From: Acanthochlamys bracteata
Lineage: Eukaryota > Streptophyta > Magnoliopsida > Pandanales > Velloziaceae
Assembly (NCBI GenBank): GCA_019914995.1
Contig: CM034128.1
Location: 3,536,501 to 3,600,500, forward strand
Direction of reading: 5' to 3'
Length of the DNA: 64,000 nucleotides
The position numbers were made by a program, and so were the translations under genes. Below the pieces are notes generated by a model. That model was not told the origin of the DNA, made no database searches, and worked only from the letters and a program-made list of their open reading frames with translations. This document shows, piece after piece, positions 34,515 through 46,639 of the stretch (the stretch's first letter is position 1; each line of letters starts with the position of its first letter).

Positions 34515-36292
34515 AGAGAAGAAGCTTTGAGATATTAAGAGATGTCATTAGTACTTTACCATCCATCTTGAGACAGATACACTATCTATTACTCTTACGT
34601 ACGCATTTTTGGCACACCTAGAATGATCCAAAAACTTATTCTTTTCGAACATTTGGTGCTTTTACTAATTGCCAGTGAGGCTAACACTATTATATTTGGT
34701 CAATACGTGGGACCCATATTTTCCAGAAGACACATCGTGAGCTAGGTAAGAGTGATATCAAGCAGCAGGCTATAGATTTAAACCACCATAAAAATACTAA
34801 GTTAGTGAATCAACAGGAATAGTGCAAGGAATTAGTTTCTCAGTTACCTCATGGCTCCTAGAATAATTTTTCAAAAGCTTAATGAGCGTCTCAGCTCCAA
34901 GACAATCACTTGCTGAAAGAGTAATGTTTGTTTTTGCAGCCTTCCCTGCAGATTTCCTCCCCAAGTTGGACCTTTGTTCTTGCGTGTTGCATTTGAAGGC
35001 CACTGCAGGGAGCTCTTGTCGAAGATATGTGAGCCATTTTTCCACAGCCTCACGCGGAACAAGATCTTGATTACAGAAAGAATGCTTAGTTGTGAATATG
35101 TTACAAGAGAAGTTGCAACTTTAAAAAAACCAAGTGCAAATAATACTGAAACATTGTTCTTTTATTGCAAGAAATCAAGAAGGCAATTCAGAATAATCAG
35201 AAGGGGATACGATATTAACTGCAAAGCCTAACTAACTTCCACTAAATTGCTTTTACAAGCATAACTTAAGCACAAAACTGTGAAAGGGGGAACACAGCAT
35301 ACCTATCTTGTTGAGAAGCAAAACAACGCGCTTAGTAGGATCTGACTTATAAACCAACTTTTCCATATCAAGAGAACGACTCCCAAGAGGATCTCTTGCA
35401 TCTAGAACCTCCAAAATGACATCTGATGCTTCTATGACCTTGACCAATTCTTTATAGAAGGACCTCTCTGAATGATCTGTTAAGACAAAATATGCAATAT
35501 GATTAAAAAGATTAATGAAGATGTAATACCTAGGTAAATATATATCCCTCAGTTCCATCAACTTGAGTCCACATATAATACCATGAGAGCCTGCATTTGT
35601 GTTCATCTGTTCTTCAATATTAATCCTCTTTTCAAACTCCTCAGTTCTGGCAGAGGCTTCATCTACCAGCTTAATCATGTCATCATTCTCTAACAAACCT
35701 AGCTTCCTCTTCTTAGCCTGCATGCCAGCAAACATTATCGACTAAAATTATTTAATAGGCAGCAGAAAACATCAACATATGAATCAATCTTACAAGTGAA
35801 ACTCAAATTAATATCAAAGGTCTACGATACTACATGAAATAAAACATTCTACAAACAGCGAGAAAATCTAATAAAGCCTCATCTTTCACTACAGCCAGTA
35901 CTTAAATCAATAAAATGGAATTTAAAAATTAAGAAAGTAGTGTACCCTCTCTTTCCTAGCAGCTTTCTTCTGCTCCAACTCCTCAATGGCGCGCGCACGG
36001 CGTGCTTCAAGAGCTTTAAGTTCTTGTTCCTTAAAAGGCCAGTCATTAGGAATGCCTGGATCCTTCTCGACCTTCTTCTTCTTATTCAATCCAAGCTTCT
36101 TTGCCTCTTTGGCCTTCTTCTTGTGGTGTTCCTTCACTTTCTTTATAACCTTGTACTTCTTTTTTAAAGTAACCCGCTTGCTCTTACTCTCTGTTCAATC
36201 AATTGAATCAATCGTAGAGACAATGAACTACAATAATCAATAAAATTGCTTCTATTTAACGAAAAAAACTTACTCTTGCTCTTCTTCACCAT
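32076..36292 (-). CDS. NSN1: Nucleostemin-like GTPase (guanine nucleotide-binding protein-like NSN1)
   Basis: NSN1 is a nucleolar, circularly permuted GTPase needed for 60S ribosome biogenesis and meristem function. Nine exons (36274-36292, 35946-36190, 35582-35717, 35303-35476, 34848-35065, 34056-34320, 33608-33787, 33318-33535, 32076-32399) keep phase and encode 592 residues. The first coding exon is only 19 bases. The Lys-rich N-terminus is a nucleolar signal. The G motifs come in permuted order, G4 LLNKID at 187-192, then G1 GLPNVGKSS at 275-283 and G3 DCPG at 319-322, as in YlqF/Nug-type GTPases. Further family pieces are [12 protein letters not shown] and [20 protein letters not shown]. 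The C-terminus is acidic. No motif is missing, so it is probably functional. Confidence 0.95.
34483..34512. repeat. (AT)n microsatellite in NSN1 intron 5
   Basis: About 15 uninterrupted AT dinucleotides lie inside the intron between NSN1 exons 5 and 6. Confidence 0.95.
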
Positions 36293-36359
36293 GATTAAAC
36301 TTCTTTAGGTATTCGGGAAGCCCCTCGAGATTTTGAAGGAAAAGATAGGTTTAGGGTTT

Positions 36360-38840
36360 AGAAATAGGGGAACCGAACGGAGCAGGAAGAAATAGGGGAG
36401 CGCGGTTAAAACAAGCCACCCGCATCCTAAGCTTGGCCCAATCCATAAAATCTAATACAAATTTCGAATTTAAAAGTTAATATATGCCGTGTTTTTGAAA
36501 ATTTCAGCTAAAATCTCTCTCAAAACTCGGTGGAAGAAAACAGATACTAAAACAATAAAAACAGTATATATAAAATACCAAATAATAAATAGAAAATCGA
36601 CAAACAAAACTATCAATTTATATCATAATTCATGCTATCTAGTTGTAAGAATATCAATATATGATTCATCTCAAAATTTTAATCCAAAATTAACTCATTT
36701 AATTAGAATTAAAAATTAAATTTTTTATCTATATAAATATATGAGTTAAATTAAAATTAGATAAATTTGATCCGATTATTAAATAAATCGATCTACATTG
36801 ATCTATCGAATTGTCACATCTTAAAGAAATAATTTTTTCTGATTTTTTTTTACCGTATAATAAGATTTTGACAACAAAAATAAATCGATAATAGTAATTT
36901 ATAAATTATTAAATTATATTATATTATAATTAATCTTTTACTTTTATAATTTAGTAAAATAATGCAAGATAAAAATTATAATATTATCAAAAATATTATA
37001 ATATAGGTGTTCTTTAATAATAAATTTAGATTTGGTAAAAAAAATTTATTATAAGTATTACTATGTATTTATAATTATTAAATTTCGGATGTCGCATATA
37101 TTTTTACAAAATAAAAATTTCTTATAACATTCTAAAAACATATAAAAATATTAATAAATTATATTTTTACGGACACTCATCATATTTCTTCACCAAAATA
37201 TCGTGCACATTTATTTCAATTGATTTTATAATTTTACTCAAGTTATTAACATATAAATGGTAAAATACTAAATAGATTGTATCGGATTAATCGGATCTAA
37301 CTGAAAATTGATCGATCCGAATTTGACTAAATTATTAAATAGATTGTATTATGATTGACAATTTAATCCACACAAATTTATTAAGTTAGATTATGATTGA
37401 ATAAATTTGATCCGATTATTAAATAAATCGATTCGAAAATAACTCACTAATTCAAATTGTCATTCCTATCTAGTTTTATGAAATAATGGGACAATATGAA
37501 AAGTTAAGAAATCTCAATAGATATAATAACTACTAATTAGTAACTCGCAATTATACTTACCAACATTTTGTTATGTAAGCATGCATTGAACAGGTGGTTG
37601 TGATGTTGTCAGTTTGTGTTGATGCGAAGTCCTCGATGACGATTGCTGGAGGTGCTGGTCCTACAAGAACTCAGTAAGTGATTTGATCCAGAACGACCAT
37701 CATGTCACTGATTTTCAGTTAGATTCTACTAATCCGATACATGTCTAACTATAATGGTGCCTAGCATAAATTTCTTGCTATATAGATTTGCATATAGAAT
37801 CAAACAATAAATTATTAAAGAATGAATTTAAAACCAAATTTATATAAATGATATAAAAAAATTACATAAAATTTATTTTTGATAAAAAAATAAATTTTGA
37901 ATAACATAAATATGTTTTAAGTTTTTCCATCAACTCTTTTTTTTCTCATAAAATACCCATAATATTAAATGGGAAACATAAATAATGATAAAGATGATAA
38001 AAGGACCCACAAAAATTAATCTTCAATTATTGATAGATAATTATTTAGTAGTTCCAACTAATACTCAAACGTGGTCCTCTTAAGAAAGGTAGTAGGTTTA
38101 TGGATCTCATCTGTATCAATTTTGACAAAGTCATAGGAAACATCTATAAATTTTCCCTCATACAAATATTAGTGAGGTACTCTAAAAGTTGTATTTTAGA
38201 TAATGCACCTAAAATAAACATCATTCATAAATGTAAATAATTACAATTCATAAATGTAAAAAAAAGACCTAAAAAAGAAATATGAGTCACATTTTAATGG
38301 AGAGCTGCTAAGTTTGGATTAGTTAGTTCAACTACTTTTGTAAAGAGTAAACATTTTTATTCTGAAGTTAATTTCCTAAACAAAAGAAAACTCAATTGTT
38401 TTAACTTAATGTTTAAAATAATTAAGTTTAATATCAACTATATGAAACATACAATTGATTATTATTGGATTAAAATTCGCTTAAATAGAAGAACAAACAA
38501 TTAGATTAAAAGCAAAAGTATGTCTTCTTTTTTAATATTCAGCTTGGTCAAACTGTCAAAGAACTCTTTAAGATTTCTTAAAAGAGATTCTTTCTATAAG
38601 AATTAATTAATTATTGCTAATTGTAGTTATTTCATAATGAAATTTATTTTTTTAGCCTTTTTAAATAATACAGATCATTTTAAAATAGTTTCCAGTTAAA
38701 TGAATTGTAAAAATCTATGTAGTTTAATTTTATAGAACAAAAACTTATTTCCGATAATTTTTTCTATATATTTAAATTTCAAAGGAAAAATATTTGTGAA
38801 AATATTAGACCAATTATTTGTGCTTTCTACTTACGAGTAG
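36360..38840. other. AT-rich intergenic spacer between two divergent genes
   Basis: NSN1 (minus) and GUX (plus) are transcribed away from this spacer. No gene or RNA was recognised. One motif, AAATTTGATCCGATTATTAA followed by ATAAATCGAT, occurs near 36762 and again near 37403 in the same orientation. The flanks of the two copies share further short pieces (CGAATTGTCA / CAAATTGTCA). An inserted old element is possible but no ends were found. Confidence 0.4.
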
Positions 38841-38849
38841 TCAAACTTC

Positions 38850-39315
38850 ATTCCACCTACTGCCCTCCCTTCTCTTCCATCCCTCTTCTTCATCTATCAG
38901 CAAAGAGAACTTCAAAAATCTCAGCCTCTTCATGTAAAGATCAATTTTTTTTCTCGGTAATCCCTCTCGCTTGATTCTTCCTTGCTGTTTTTGATTATTT
39001 TCACGCTGGCTCTTATAATACTGCAATATTTTAGAATTATTATTTAAACATTTCTGTGCTGCATCGTTTAATGGTTCTTATAGTAATTACTTGCCTTTGT
39101 TGACTCATTTTCTTCTGTTAATTCTTAGTTTAATGGAGCAGGATGAGTGTCTGTTGAACTGAATGTGTTTGTTAAATTGCTTGGTGACTTTTTAAGTGTT
39201 TGATCCTTTACTTAATTAAATCCGTCTCCCTCACGTAGATCCGAATTTGTTTTTGTTTGTGCTACGAAATGATTGGAGATCAGATGAAGCCTTCCTCTGT
39301 TGGATCTTAGTTGAG
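38850..39315 (+). other. Probable 5' leader of the GUX gene
   Basis: A CT-rich tract near 38855-38950 is followed by a T-rich, intron-like stretch and then by the GUX start codon at 39316. The pattern fits a leader with an intron, but no leader splice sites were fixed. Confidence 0.35.
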
Positions 39316-42300
39316 ATGAAGGGGTTTACCGGAGCTGGCGCCGCTATGGAGGCCCGACACCGATTCGGTGGAGATTTGTAAGTTTACGTTTCTTACAAAT
39401 CTTTTATTTCTTTCTAAAGGTTGTAAAAGACATAACAAGGTTTTAAGTAATGAATCATGACATCAGTGCTTATCTTTGTTTCAATGTGTGCTTGCCAGCA
39501 GCAGTTTTTCCTGGTTTTTATTTTGTTGCTATTTTTGTTGCTGTTATGGATCTGTTGGGAGTACGTTGAAGAGCTAGGAATGAAGAGTAAAGCTATCTAG
39601 TTCTATGCCTGTGCTCCTTCAGCTACACTGATATCTCTAGTGTTTGTTTGTTTAATTTGACAAATGTATGCGGAGAAGCTGATAGTTTCGTTAATGATGT
39701 TGCAAGCAGCAGTAGATTTTTCTCTTGGAGTAGCTGTCTCAGAGGTTTCTGTGTCTTTCCTATACATATATATTTCTTTTGGAACTGTTCTGTATTTCAG
39801 TTCCGTGGTATTCCCCCTGTTCTTTTGGTTATGAGTTTGAATTGTATTTGAGGCCTATTGTTTTGTATGTTTTGTGAAAGCTAAATGAGATGTGGAATGA
39901 GTTTAGAGCTAGAATGGAGACTTATGACGGTAGGTCATATGCCTTTGTGTACGTGCTTGCTTCAAGTCAGAATCAATCTAAACTTGTGTGCTGTTCAGAT
40001 GTGTTAATCTCCTTCAAACTCATAGGAGAATGATAAATCTCTTTGTACTTCTTTCCACGCATTACATGAATAACTTTTGGGATACATGCAACCATATATG
40101 GTTTCTGCTTTTTGAATTAAGGAGGCTGAAAACAAGAGTGGTTTACTGATAAGAAGAGCATGCTGGGTTTGCTCCGAGATGTGTTCTCGAGGATGCAACT
40201 ATGTAATTCCACAGAAGACTATTACAGATGGAGGAATGCTTCACAAATCAGACCTTTAAACTGGACGTGCCATGTCTGGTTTTTTGGTTTTCCGTCCAAA
40301 ATGATTGCCTCAAGAGGGTCTAGGTGACAATGAACTCATGACAGATAATTTGTTCAAAAGAATAATAATAGAGCACATCTTGGGTGCATTATAAGTTTAT
40401 AACATGTCTGACCTTTAGTATAATTTGTTTCGGTTGTAGTTACCTATCAAATTGACATGTTTGTAAAATGTTAATGACTTAGGCATCTGATTATACGTCA
40501 GTTCTTAATCTTTGGTTTGCAAGCTACAGCTTGCTATGTTTATTCAGAAATCAGAATGATTTTTAAAAGTTTCCTTGTTTATATTCAACTCCAAAACCTC
40601 AATGCTTCTATACGTTATATGTGTATGGATATTTTAATAGTATATGAATTTTATTTTGTACTTTTGAAATTGAGTTGAGGATTGCTCATTGGTTTAGTTC
40701 TTTTGACTCAGTGCTGAGGCTGGCAAAAGAAGGTTCTTGAGAAACACTGATAAGTCACCCAGCTTCAAGCTTGATTCGCTTAAACTTGTTCTAGTCATGA
40801 TTACATGTGGTTCTTTGTTAATGATATTCTACTCTCCAGCGGCTTACCATTATGAAAACCTCCCTCACTCTTCCAGGTATGTGTGTTATCTTTCTTGTTT
40901 ATGGTTTATGATCATGTGTTGGAAACATCTAATGTTAATTGGGTTGGAACCTTTAAGTGCAAAACATTTTACTGCTTGTGGGGACAATAATAACGCTGCT
41001 TTCTGATATTGCAAATTGTAGGTCAAGGTTTGTGGATGTTGGTTGGTTATGGGAGAGAGAAAATTTTGATTCACAATATGAATCCCATTTAGATATAAAT
41101 TGGGCTCATATTATAAGGGCAATGGAAAATTTGGATGGGAGGAAAGGTCGTCTAAGTATTGGCTTACTGAATTTTAATGTTACCGATGTCAACAAGTGGC
41201 AGCAGCTCTTATCACGTTCAGTGTCTTCTGTAATAAATCTAGAACATGCCCCGATTAGTCTTACTTGGGAGAACCTGTATCCTGAGTGGATCGATGAGGA
41301 AGAAGAATCAGAAGTGCCTTCTTGTCCAGATCTTCCTGATCCTAAGATCCCTTCAGGATCAAAATTCGACCTTATTGCCGTCAAGCTTCCCTGCAAAAAA
41401 GTGAAGAACTGGTCAAGAGATGTTACTCGGCTGCATCTGCAGCTTACAGCTGCTAAAGTTGCCATAAATTCTGTTCCAGGTCGTTATCCTTTGCATGTGC
41501 TCTTTGTAACCAATTGTTTTCCCATTCCCAATTTTTTCCCCTGCAAGCACCTTGTCTTTAGAGAAGGAGATACATGGCTGTACAAACCTGATATCTTAGC
41601 CTTGAAGGAGAAGCTTCAGCTACCTGCTGGATCTTGCGAGCTTGCTGTCCCACTTAGTGGTCAAGGTTGGTTTCGGTGCATAGCCTCCTTCCTTATTTCT
41701 TTATACTTTTATAGCCACATTTTTTCCTTTTGCTATTGTTGTAAAAGAAAAAGAAGGCATGTAATCTTTATCTTCTCAAACAGTGAGGCCAACTTCAATA
41801 TCTCCTCATCGAGAAGCATATGCTACAATTCTCCACTCTGCAAATGTCTATGTCTGTGGTGCTATTGCTGCAGCTCAGAGCATTAGGATGACAGGATCCA
41901 CCAGGGATCTTGTGATACTTGTAGACGAGACAATCAGTGAGCATCACAAGGAAGGTCTTCAAGCTGCAGGGTGGAAACTCAAGATGATCCAGAGGATCAG
42001 AAACCCAAAGGCTGAGAAGAACGCCTACAACGAGTGGAACTACAGCAAGTTCAGGCTATGGCAGCTCACAGAATACGAAAAAATCATATTTATTGATGCT
42101 GACCTCCTAATCCTGAAAAACATCGATTTCTTATTCACTATGTCAGAAATTACAGCAACAGGCAACAATGCGACTTTTTTCAACTCTGGTGTGATGGTTG
42201 TTGAGCCATCTAATTGTACATTTCAGTTGTTGATGGATCACATCAATGACATAGAATCGTATAACGGAGGCGATCAAGGTTATTTGAATGAAATTTTTAC

Positions 42301-42793
42301 ATGGTGGCATCGCATCCCCAGGCACATGAATTTCTTGAAGCATTTCTGGGTAGGAGATGAAGAAGAAATAAAACAGAAGAAAATCCAGCTATTTGGGGCA
42401 GACCCTCCAGTTCTCTATGTTCTTCACTACCTAGGTATGAAACCATGGCTATGTTTCCGGGACTATGACTGCAATTGGAACAATGAGATTTTACATGAAT
42501 TCGCAAGTGATGTGGCACATGCAAGATGGTGGAAAGTACATGATGCGATGCCAGAGAACCTTCAGGAGTTCTGTCTACTTAGATCAAAGCAGAAGGCAAC
42601 GCTGGAGTGGGACCGGAGGCAGGCTGAGAAAGCAAACTACACAGATGGTCACTGGAAGAGGAAAATAACTGACCCGCGCCTCTATATATGCTTTGAAGAG
42701 TTTTGCTACTGGGAAAGTATGCTATGGCATTGGGACGATCCAAATTGGTCCAATAGCAGTCCCAGCCAGACAACATCGACTAGTACTATATGA
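39316..42793 (+). CDS. GUX: UDP-glucuronate:xylan alpha-glucuronosyltransferase (GUX, GT8)
   Basis: GUX enzymes sit in the Golgi and add glucuronic acid to the xylan backbone of secondary or primary walls. Four exons (39316-39377, 40712-40876, 41022-41665, 41784-42793) keep phase and encode 626 residues. A short N-tail is followed by a signal anchor at about 44-62 (LVLVMITCGSLLMIFYS) and a stem. Family pieces are LYPEWIDEEEESEVPSCPDL and KNWSRDVTRLHLQLTAAKVA. The GT8 domain starts HREAYATILHSANVYVCGAI. The metal-binding DAD is at 395-397 (IIFIDADLLIL), with NSGVMVVEPSNCTFQLLMDH and LHYLGMKPWLCFRDYDCNWN after it. All the expected donor-site motifs are present. Which GUX paralogue it is cannot be settled by eye. 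Intron 1 is 1,334 bases. Confidence 0.94.
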
Positions 42794-43782
42794 TTCCTCT
42801 CTCTTTGTTCTTCCTATACATTTCTTTCTTGGTCTTTCTCATTTTTTACGGTATATTCATAGAAAGATGGTCTCTCTGAGTTCCATATTTTTTTCCTGTA
42901 ATTTTTATTCCTTGAGTTCCAGTTGTGGGTACCTTCTGTAGAAACCGTTTATACGATCAGAGTGTAAACTGCGATAGATGATGCTATAGAATGTTGGAAC
43001 TTATTTTCCAATGAGATTTAATAGCTTAAATCAATCATAGCCCAGTACTTGTGGGGTAAAGCAGGTCACTGAGTACTGCCTGGATATATTACTTCAACTG
43101 TACACCAATTGACTTCTAAATGGGATCATGTTATTACAAATATCTGTTTTCTTCATTTGTGCAAGTAAGAATTGAAATGTTTTTTCATGCGAAAATTCTT
43201 GATAAAAGAATGCAAGATAAAGTTCAAATACAAAATTCTTGAATTTATGATTCTGTTTGCAAAAAGTATTGTACCAATTATTTTATGAAATCTTTCTCCT
43301 CAGGCAAGAAGTGTGTAAGGTTCTATAATGCGTGCAACCTTTGAAGCATCCTGTAAGACTGAGGAAATATGGAACCAAAACAAGCATGAAGTTCACAATC
43401 ACTCTATATAACAAGTTCCAAAAATGCTCGTAGATATCTTTTTGTGTTGGAGTGATTTGAAAAAAACCTTTATATAAACCAAATGTCAAAAAAACTAAGC
43501 TATGGATACAATATTTGTATCCTCTGCCTCCTGTACAATCCTTTAGTGTTACTACCCGCATCAGTCTTATTGCCCAGAGTGTAATCAGCACCGAGTTCAG
43601 CATCACGGAAACTTAAGATGAAAATGTCCCCAGGAAGGATGCCAATGTTTCAGAAAGTAACTGGACTGGCATCAATCCTTTAGCCGAAGCACAAGCAAAG
43701 CCAAGCAAATGACCTCCTAATCACAAACAACCGCAGGCCCTATTCTCAAGTCTCTCAAATTTCGGGGATCAGTTGTTCATCC
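42794..43782. other. 3' flanks of two convergent genes
   Basis: The GUX gene (plus) and the pectin methylesterase gene (minus) end here face to face. A 107-residue minus frame at 43283-43606 has no recognisable domain and may be by chance or lie in an untranslated region. No repeat was seen. Confidence 0.4.
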
Positions 43783-45402
43783 CTAAAGCAACTGATAATA
43801 TAGCAGCCACTCATGGCCCTGGATAAAATTCTCTATTGAATATTCCACCAAATGCCTTGCTGGAATTTGGCTACTCCATGGAACCCTTGCTGTAACATTA
43901 GCACCAGGGCCAGTATTACCGAACTCTCCATAATACAAAGTTTGTAGTGCAAACTCTCCTCTCCATGGTAACCAACCTTCAGGTTTGACAATATTTGCAA
44001 TATAACAGTTGATGAAAACTGTCCTTGAGAACTCTTTCCATGGCCTTCCTAAGTAATTCCTATGAACCTTCGGCTTCTTGTAGTACAATGCCATATACTC
44101 ATCACTACCATTAACAACACAATTGTGGAAAACAAACCCAGTGGCTTGAGCAGGATCAGTCCGTCCATGCGCAGTCACTGCATTCGTCTCGCCCTTCTCA
44201 GGCCTGCCTTGTCTCGGAACAACCGATAGAGTACAGTTATCAAACACTGCAGCTGCATTACCAAAAATAAAATCTACTGTACCAGAGATTATGCATGATC
44301 TGTAGAGCTGTCTCATTGATCGTGCATATAGAGTATCCTGATGCCCTTTCAATTCAACCGACTCTATCACTGATTGGTCGCTATCTGACATGAATGCCAC
44401 CGCCTGGTGAGCTCCGGCACCAGCCGAATTCTCGAACGTTAACTCCGCCGCCATGAAACCGTCACCAGCTACACCAACGGTCGCCGTATTGTACGTAGAG
44501 ATTCCCGGCACTGTCGCATTGAGACAATTCCTAATCACAGTCTTGCCAACTCCGTCTCCGATGAACAGAATGTTAGTTTTCTCAAACGGAACTCGAACAA
44601 TTTCTTCATAAACACCGGACTTGATGTGTATAACAAATCGAGATTTCGAGAAAGATGGAGCAGAGTTAACTGCAGACTGAATGGAGCTTTGCCGGCCACC
44701 ACGGAGGCAGACCGTTAAATTCGGAGAAAGATTTCTCGGCACGCTATCTCCGATGAACCTTCCGGTGGTCACCGCTGTGCTTCTGCTGCCAGAGTTATGG
44801 GCCCACACACCGTTTCGCTCCGTCGCTGGTGGGGCCCACTTAGACAGATGCACCGCCGTTACAATGGCGAGTGCGTTGCTGGTGAGCTTCACCAGCTTGT
44901 CAACCTTCTCCATGGCGGAAGAAATCTGCACCGTTGAATTAACATACTTCAGAGCCGACCAGCAGTCGTAGGCATAGATCAACGCAGCGGAGATGAAAGC
45001 ACGTGCGTCGGCCGTGGAAGCACGTGCATTGCCGGTGGCTGAGAGACGAGAAGAGTAGAGAGATAGGTGATCTAGACAGTTAGCAACAGCATTCGAAGAA
45101 CTGCGATGGATTGAATTGATTGAAGGAAGAGTTAAGGAAGAGAGATGGTTAGACGCGACGGAGATAGAAGAGACAATGAGAGAAGAAGATGTTGATTGTT
45201 GGTTGCCGGAGAGTGTTGTGAAGCAGATAGAAGGGTAGCGTGTTGCATGGCAAGCGCGAGAGATTGGAATCTGTTGTTCTTCAGTAGTGGTGGTAGAGAA
45301 GGAGAACAGGAGCAGGAATGGAAGAGAGAGAAGACCTATGGCCGCGGCGGTGGTGAGTTGTCGGAGACGGGGGCGGCGGCGGTGAAGGACCAACAGGTTC
45401 AT
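43783..45402 (-). CDS. Pectin methylesterase with N-terminal inhibitor domain (PME51-like)
   Basis: This wall enzyme removes methyl groups from pectin; the N-terminal inhibitor-like domain keeps it inactive until cleaved. One exon gives 539 residues. A basic N-tail and a hydrophobic segment at about 20-36 form a signal anchor. The inhibitor domain spans roughly 45-185 with conserved cysteines (CHATRYPSIC, NCLDHLSLY, AYDCWSAL). The catalytic domain follows with HQAVAFMSDSDQS, GHQDTLYARSMRQLYRSC, GTVDFIFGNAAAVFDNC and YLGRPWKEFSRTVF. The two catalytic Asp (in QDTL and VDFIFG), the Gln pair and the Arg of LGRPW are all present. The residue after AVAF is Met where Arg is usual, which is not a catalytic position. 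An intron is absent, although many PME genes have one. Confidence 0.93.
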   Translation of the reverse strand: MNLLVLHRRRPRLRQLTTAAAIGLLSLPFLLLFSFSTTTTEEQQIPISRACHATRYPSICFTTLSGNQQSTSSSLIVSSISVASNHLSSLTLPSINSIHRSSSNAVANCLDHLSLYSSRLSATGNARASTADARAFISAALIYAYDCWSALKYVNSTVQISSAMEKVDKLVKLTSNALAIVTAVHLSKWAPPATERNGVWAHNSGSRSTAVTTGRFIGDSVPRNLSPNLTVCLRGGRQSSIQSAVNSAPSFSKSRFVIHIKSGVYEEIVRVPFEKTNILFIGDGVGKTVIRNCLNATVPGISTYNTATVGVAGDGFMAAELTFENSAGAGAHQAVAFMSDSDQSVIESVELKGHQDTLYARSMRQLYRSCIISGTVDFIFGNAAAVFDNCTLSVVPRQGRPEKGETNAVTAHGRTDPAQATGFVFHNCVVNGSDEYMALYYKKPKVHRNYLGRPWKEFSRTVFINCYIANIVKPEGWLPWRGEFALQTLYYGEFGNTGPGANVTARVPWSSQIPARHLVEYSIENFIQGHEWLLYYQLL

Positions 45403-45639
45403 GGTTTGATCTGGTTCGGAAATCTGGACCGGGTGCGATTGAACTGGGCCAGACCTATTTGATTGGATTAGATCCGAATCATACCTTCTAGGATATGCTC
45501 GAAGAACGAAAGCCTCTTTTCTTGAGTTGAAAGTTTCGATTGTTTTCTTCGTATGCTGCTTTTCTCTTCGATGGAATTATTATTGCCAGTGAGAAATTTC
45601 ACACCAAATGTTTTGTTCTCTCTAGTTAAATAGTAATCG

Positions 45640-46632
45640 TTTCCAACTACCAAGGAGTTCGGTTGTTTTTCCACCAACAACAGGCAGATTGTTCCCGAAT
45701 TGCCCCTGCCGTAGCTCGGCTGATGCTCCTCTTAGCAAAAGCAAAGAGGATGGGTAGAGATGTCCAAACTGTTGTAAAAGAGATTGCAGATGAAGAAAAG
45801 TTCATGAAGAAGAAGAAGAATTGAAGAAGAAGAGACAACAGGATGAGGACATTGACGAAAAATTTTGAAGGTAATGAATATCAAGCGGTAATTTTGTGCT
45901 TTTGTTTTCTTTGCTGAAATTTTCTGTTAAAGCATCGTGGTCTTGCTCCAAACTAGCTGAGATTTCCTCCCATTTGATTGTTGTGGTAGTGTTAAGTTGT
46001 TAATGATTTATGGATGCTAATGATTTCAAGCCAATATTATGAACTATTAGTTTAAGTGTAAACTAAACTTATAACTTGTGATTTCTGAAAAAATGCTTCA
46101 TGCTTATGCACTTCTGCTCAAGTAGTTAGAGTTGAGGAAATGGCTTGGTTCTTTTGTATGCAACATGCATAGCGTGCATTTGTTTCATAGCTGAGCAACC
46201 TCATTCTGCAACCTAATGTTGTTTCTTGCATTTTTGGACTTTTGTCTGTAGGCATGGTAATTTGTTGGGATAAAGACAAAGCTGTACACGAACTGAACAT
46301 TTTACCTTTTTGATAATTTTACATTTGATCTGAAAAGACGAATCTGATGGTGAACTATTTGGTTGTGAATGTCATGTTCTGTAGATGCAAATAGACTTGA
46401 CACGGTGACTATCTTAGGTCATAATGTCAATTTGATGTGACAGTGTCAAATTTTAATGGGTTTTAGGATGATTGACGAGATAGAGATATTTTCAGTAATG
46501 GATATGTTGATCCACTTAATAAAACATCACACTACTGAATATACTTCACTTCCTTTTTTCGATTTTTCTCCAGTTACTTTGATAGAAGGCTATGATGATC
46601 TTGAAGATTACTTTGAAGCTGAGTTATGATCT
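45640..46632 (+). other. Possible small unrecognised gene or gene fragment
   Basis: A plus-strand frame reads LMLLLAKAKRMGRDVQTVVK then EIADEEKFMKKKKN and a stop at about 45825. A later piece near 46575-46627 reads TLIEGYDDLEDYFEAEL and a stop. It follows a TTTTTCTCCAG acceptor-like site, and a GAAG/GTAATG donor-like site lies at 45867. The mix of a basic helix and an acidic end looks like coding sequence. I do not recognise the family and could not join the pieces in one frame, so it may be a remnant. Confidence 0.25.
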
Positions 46633-46639
46633 TTATTCC

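Noticed and set aside
45196..45462. 88-residue plus-strand frame at the pectin methylesterase start
   Set aside because: It is antisense to the signal-anchor and inhibitor coding sequence and has no recognisable domain.
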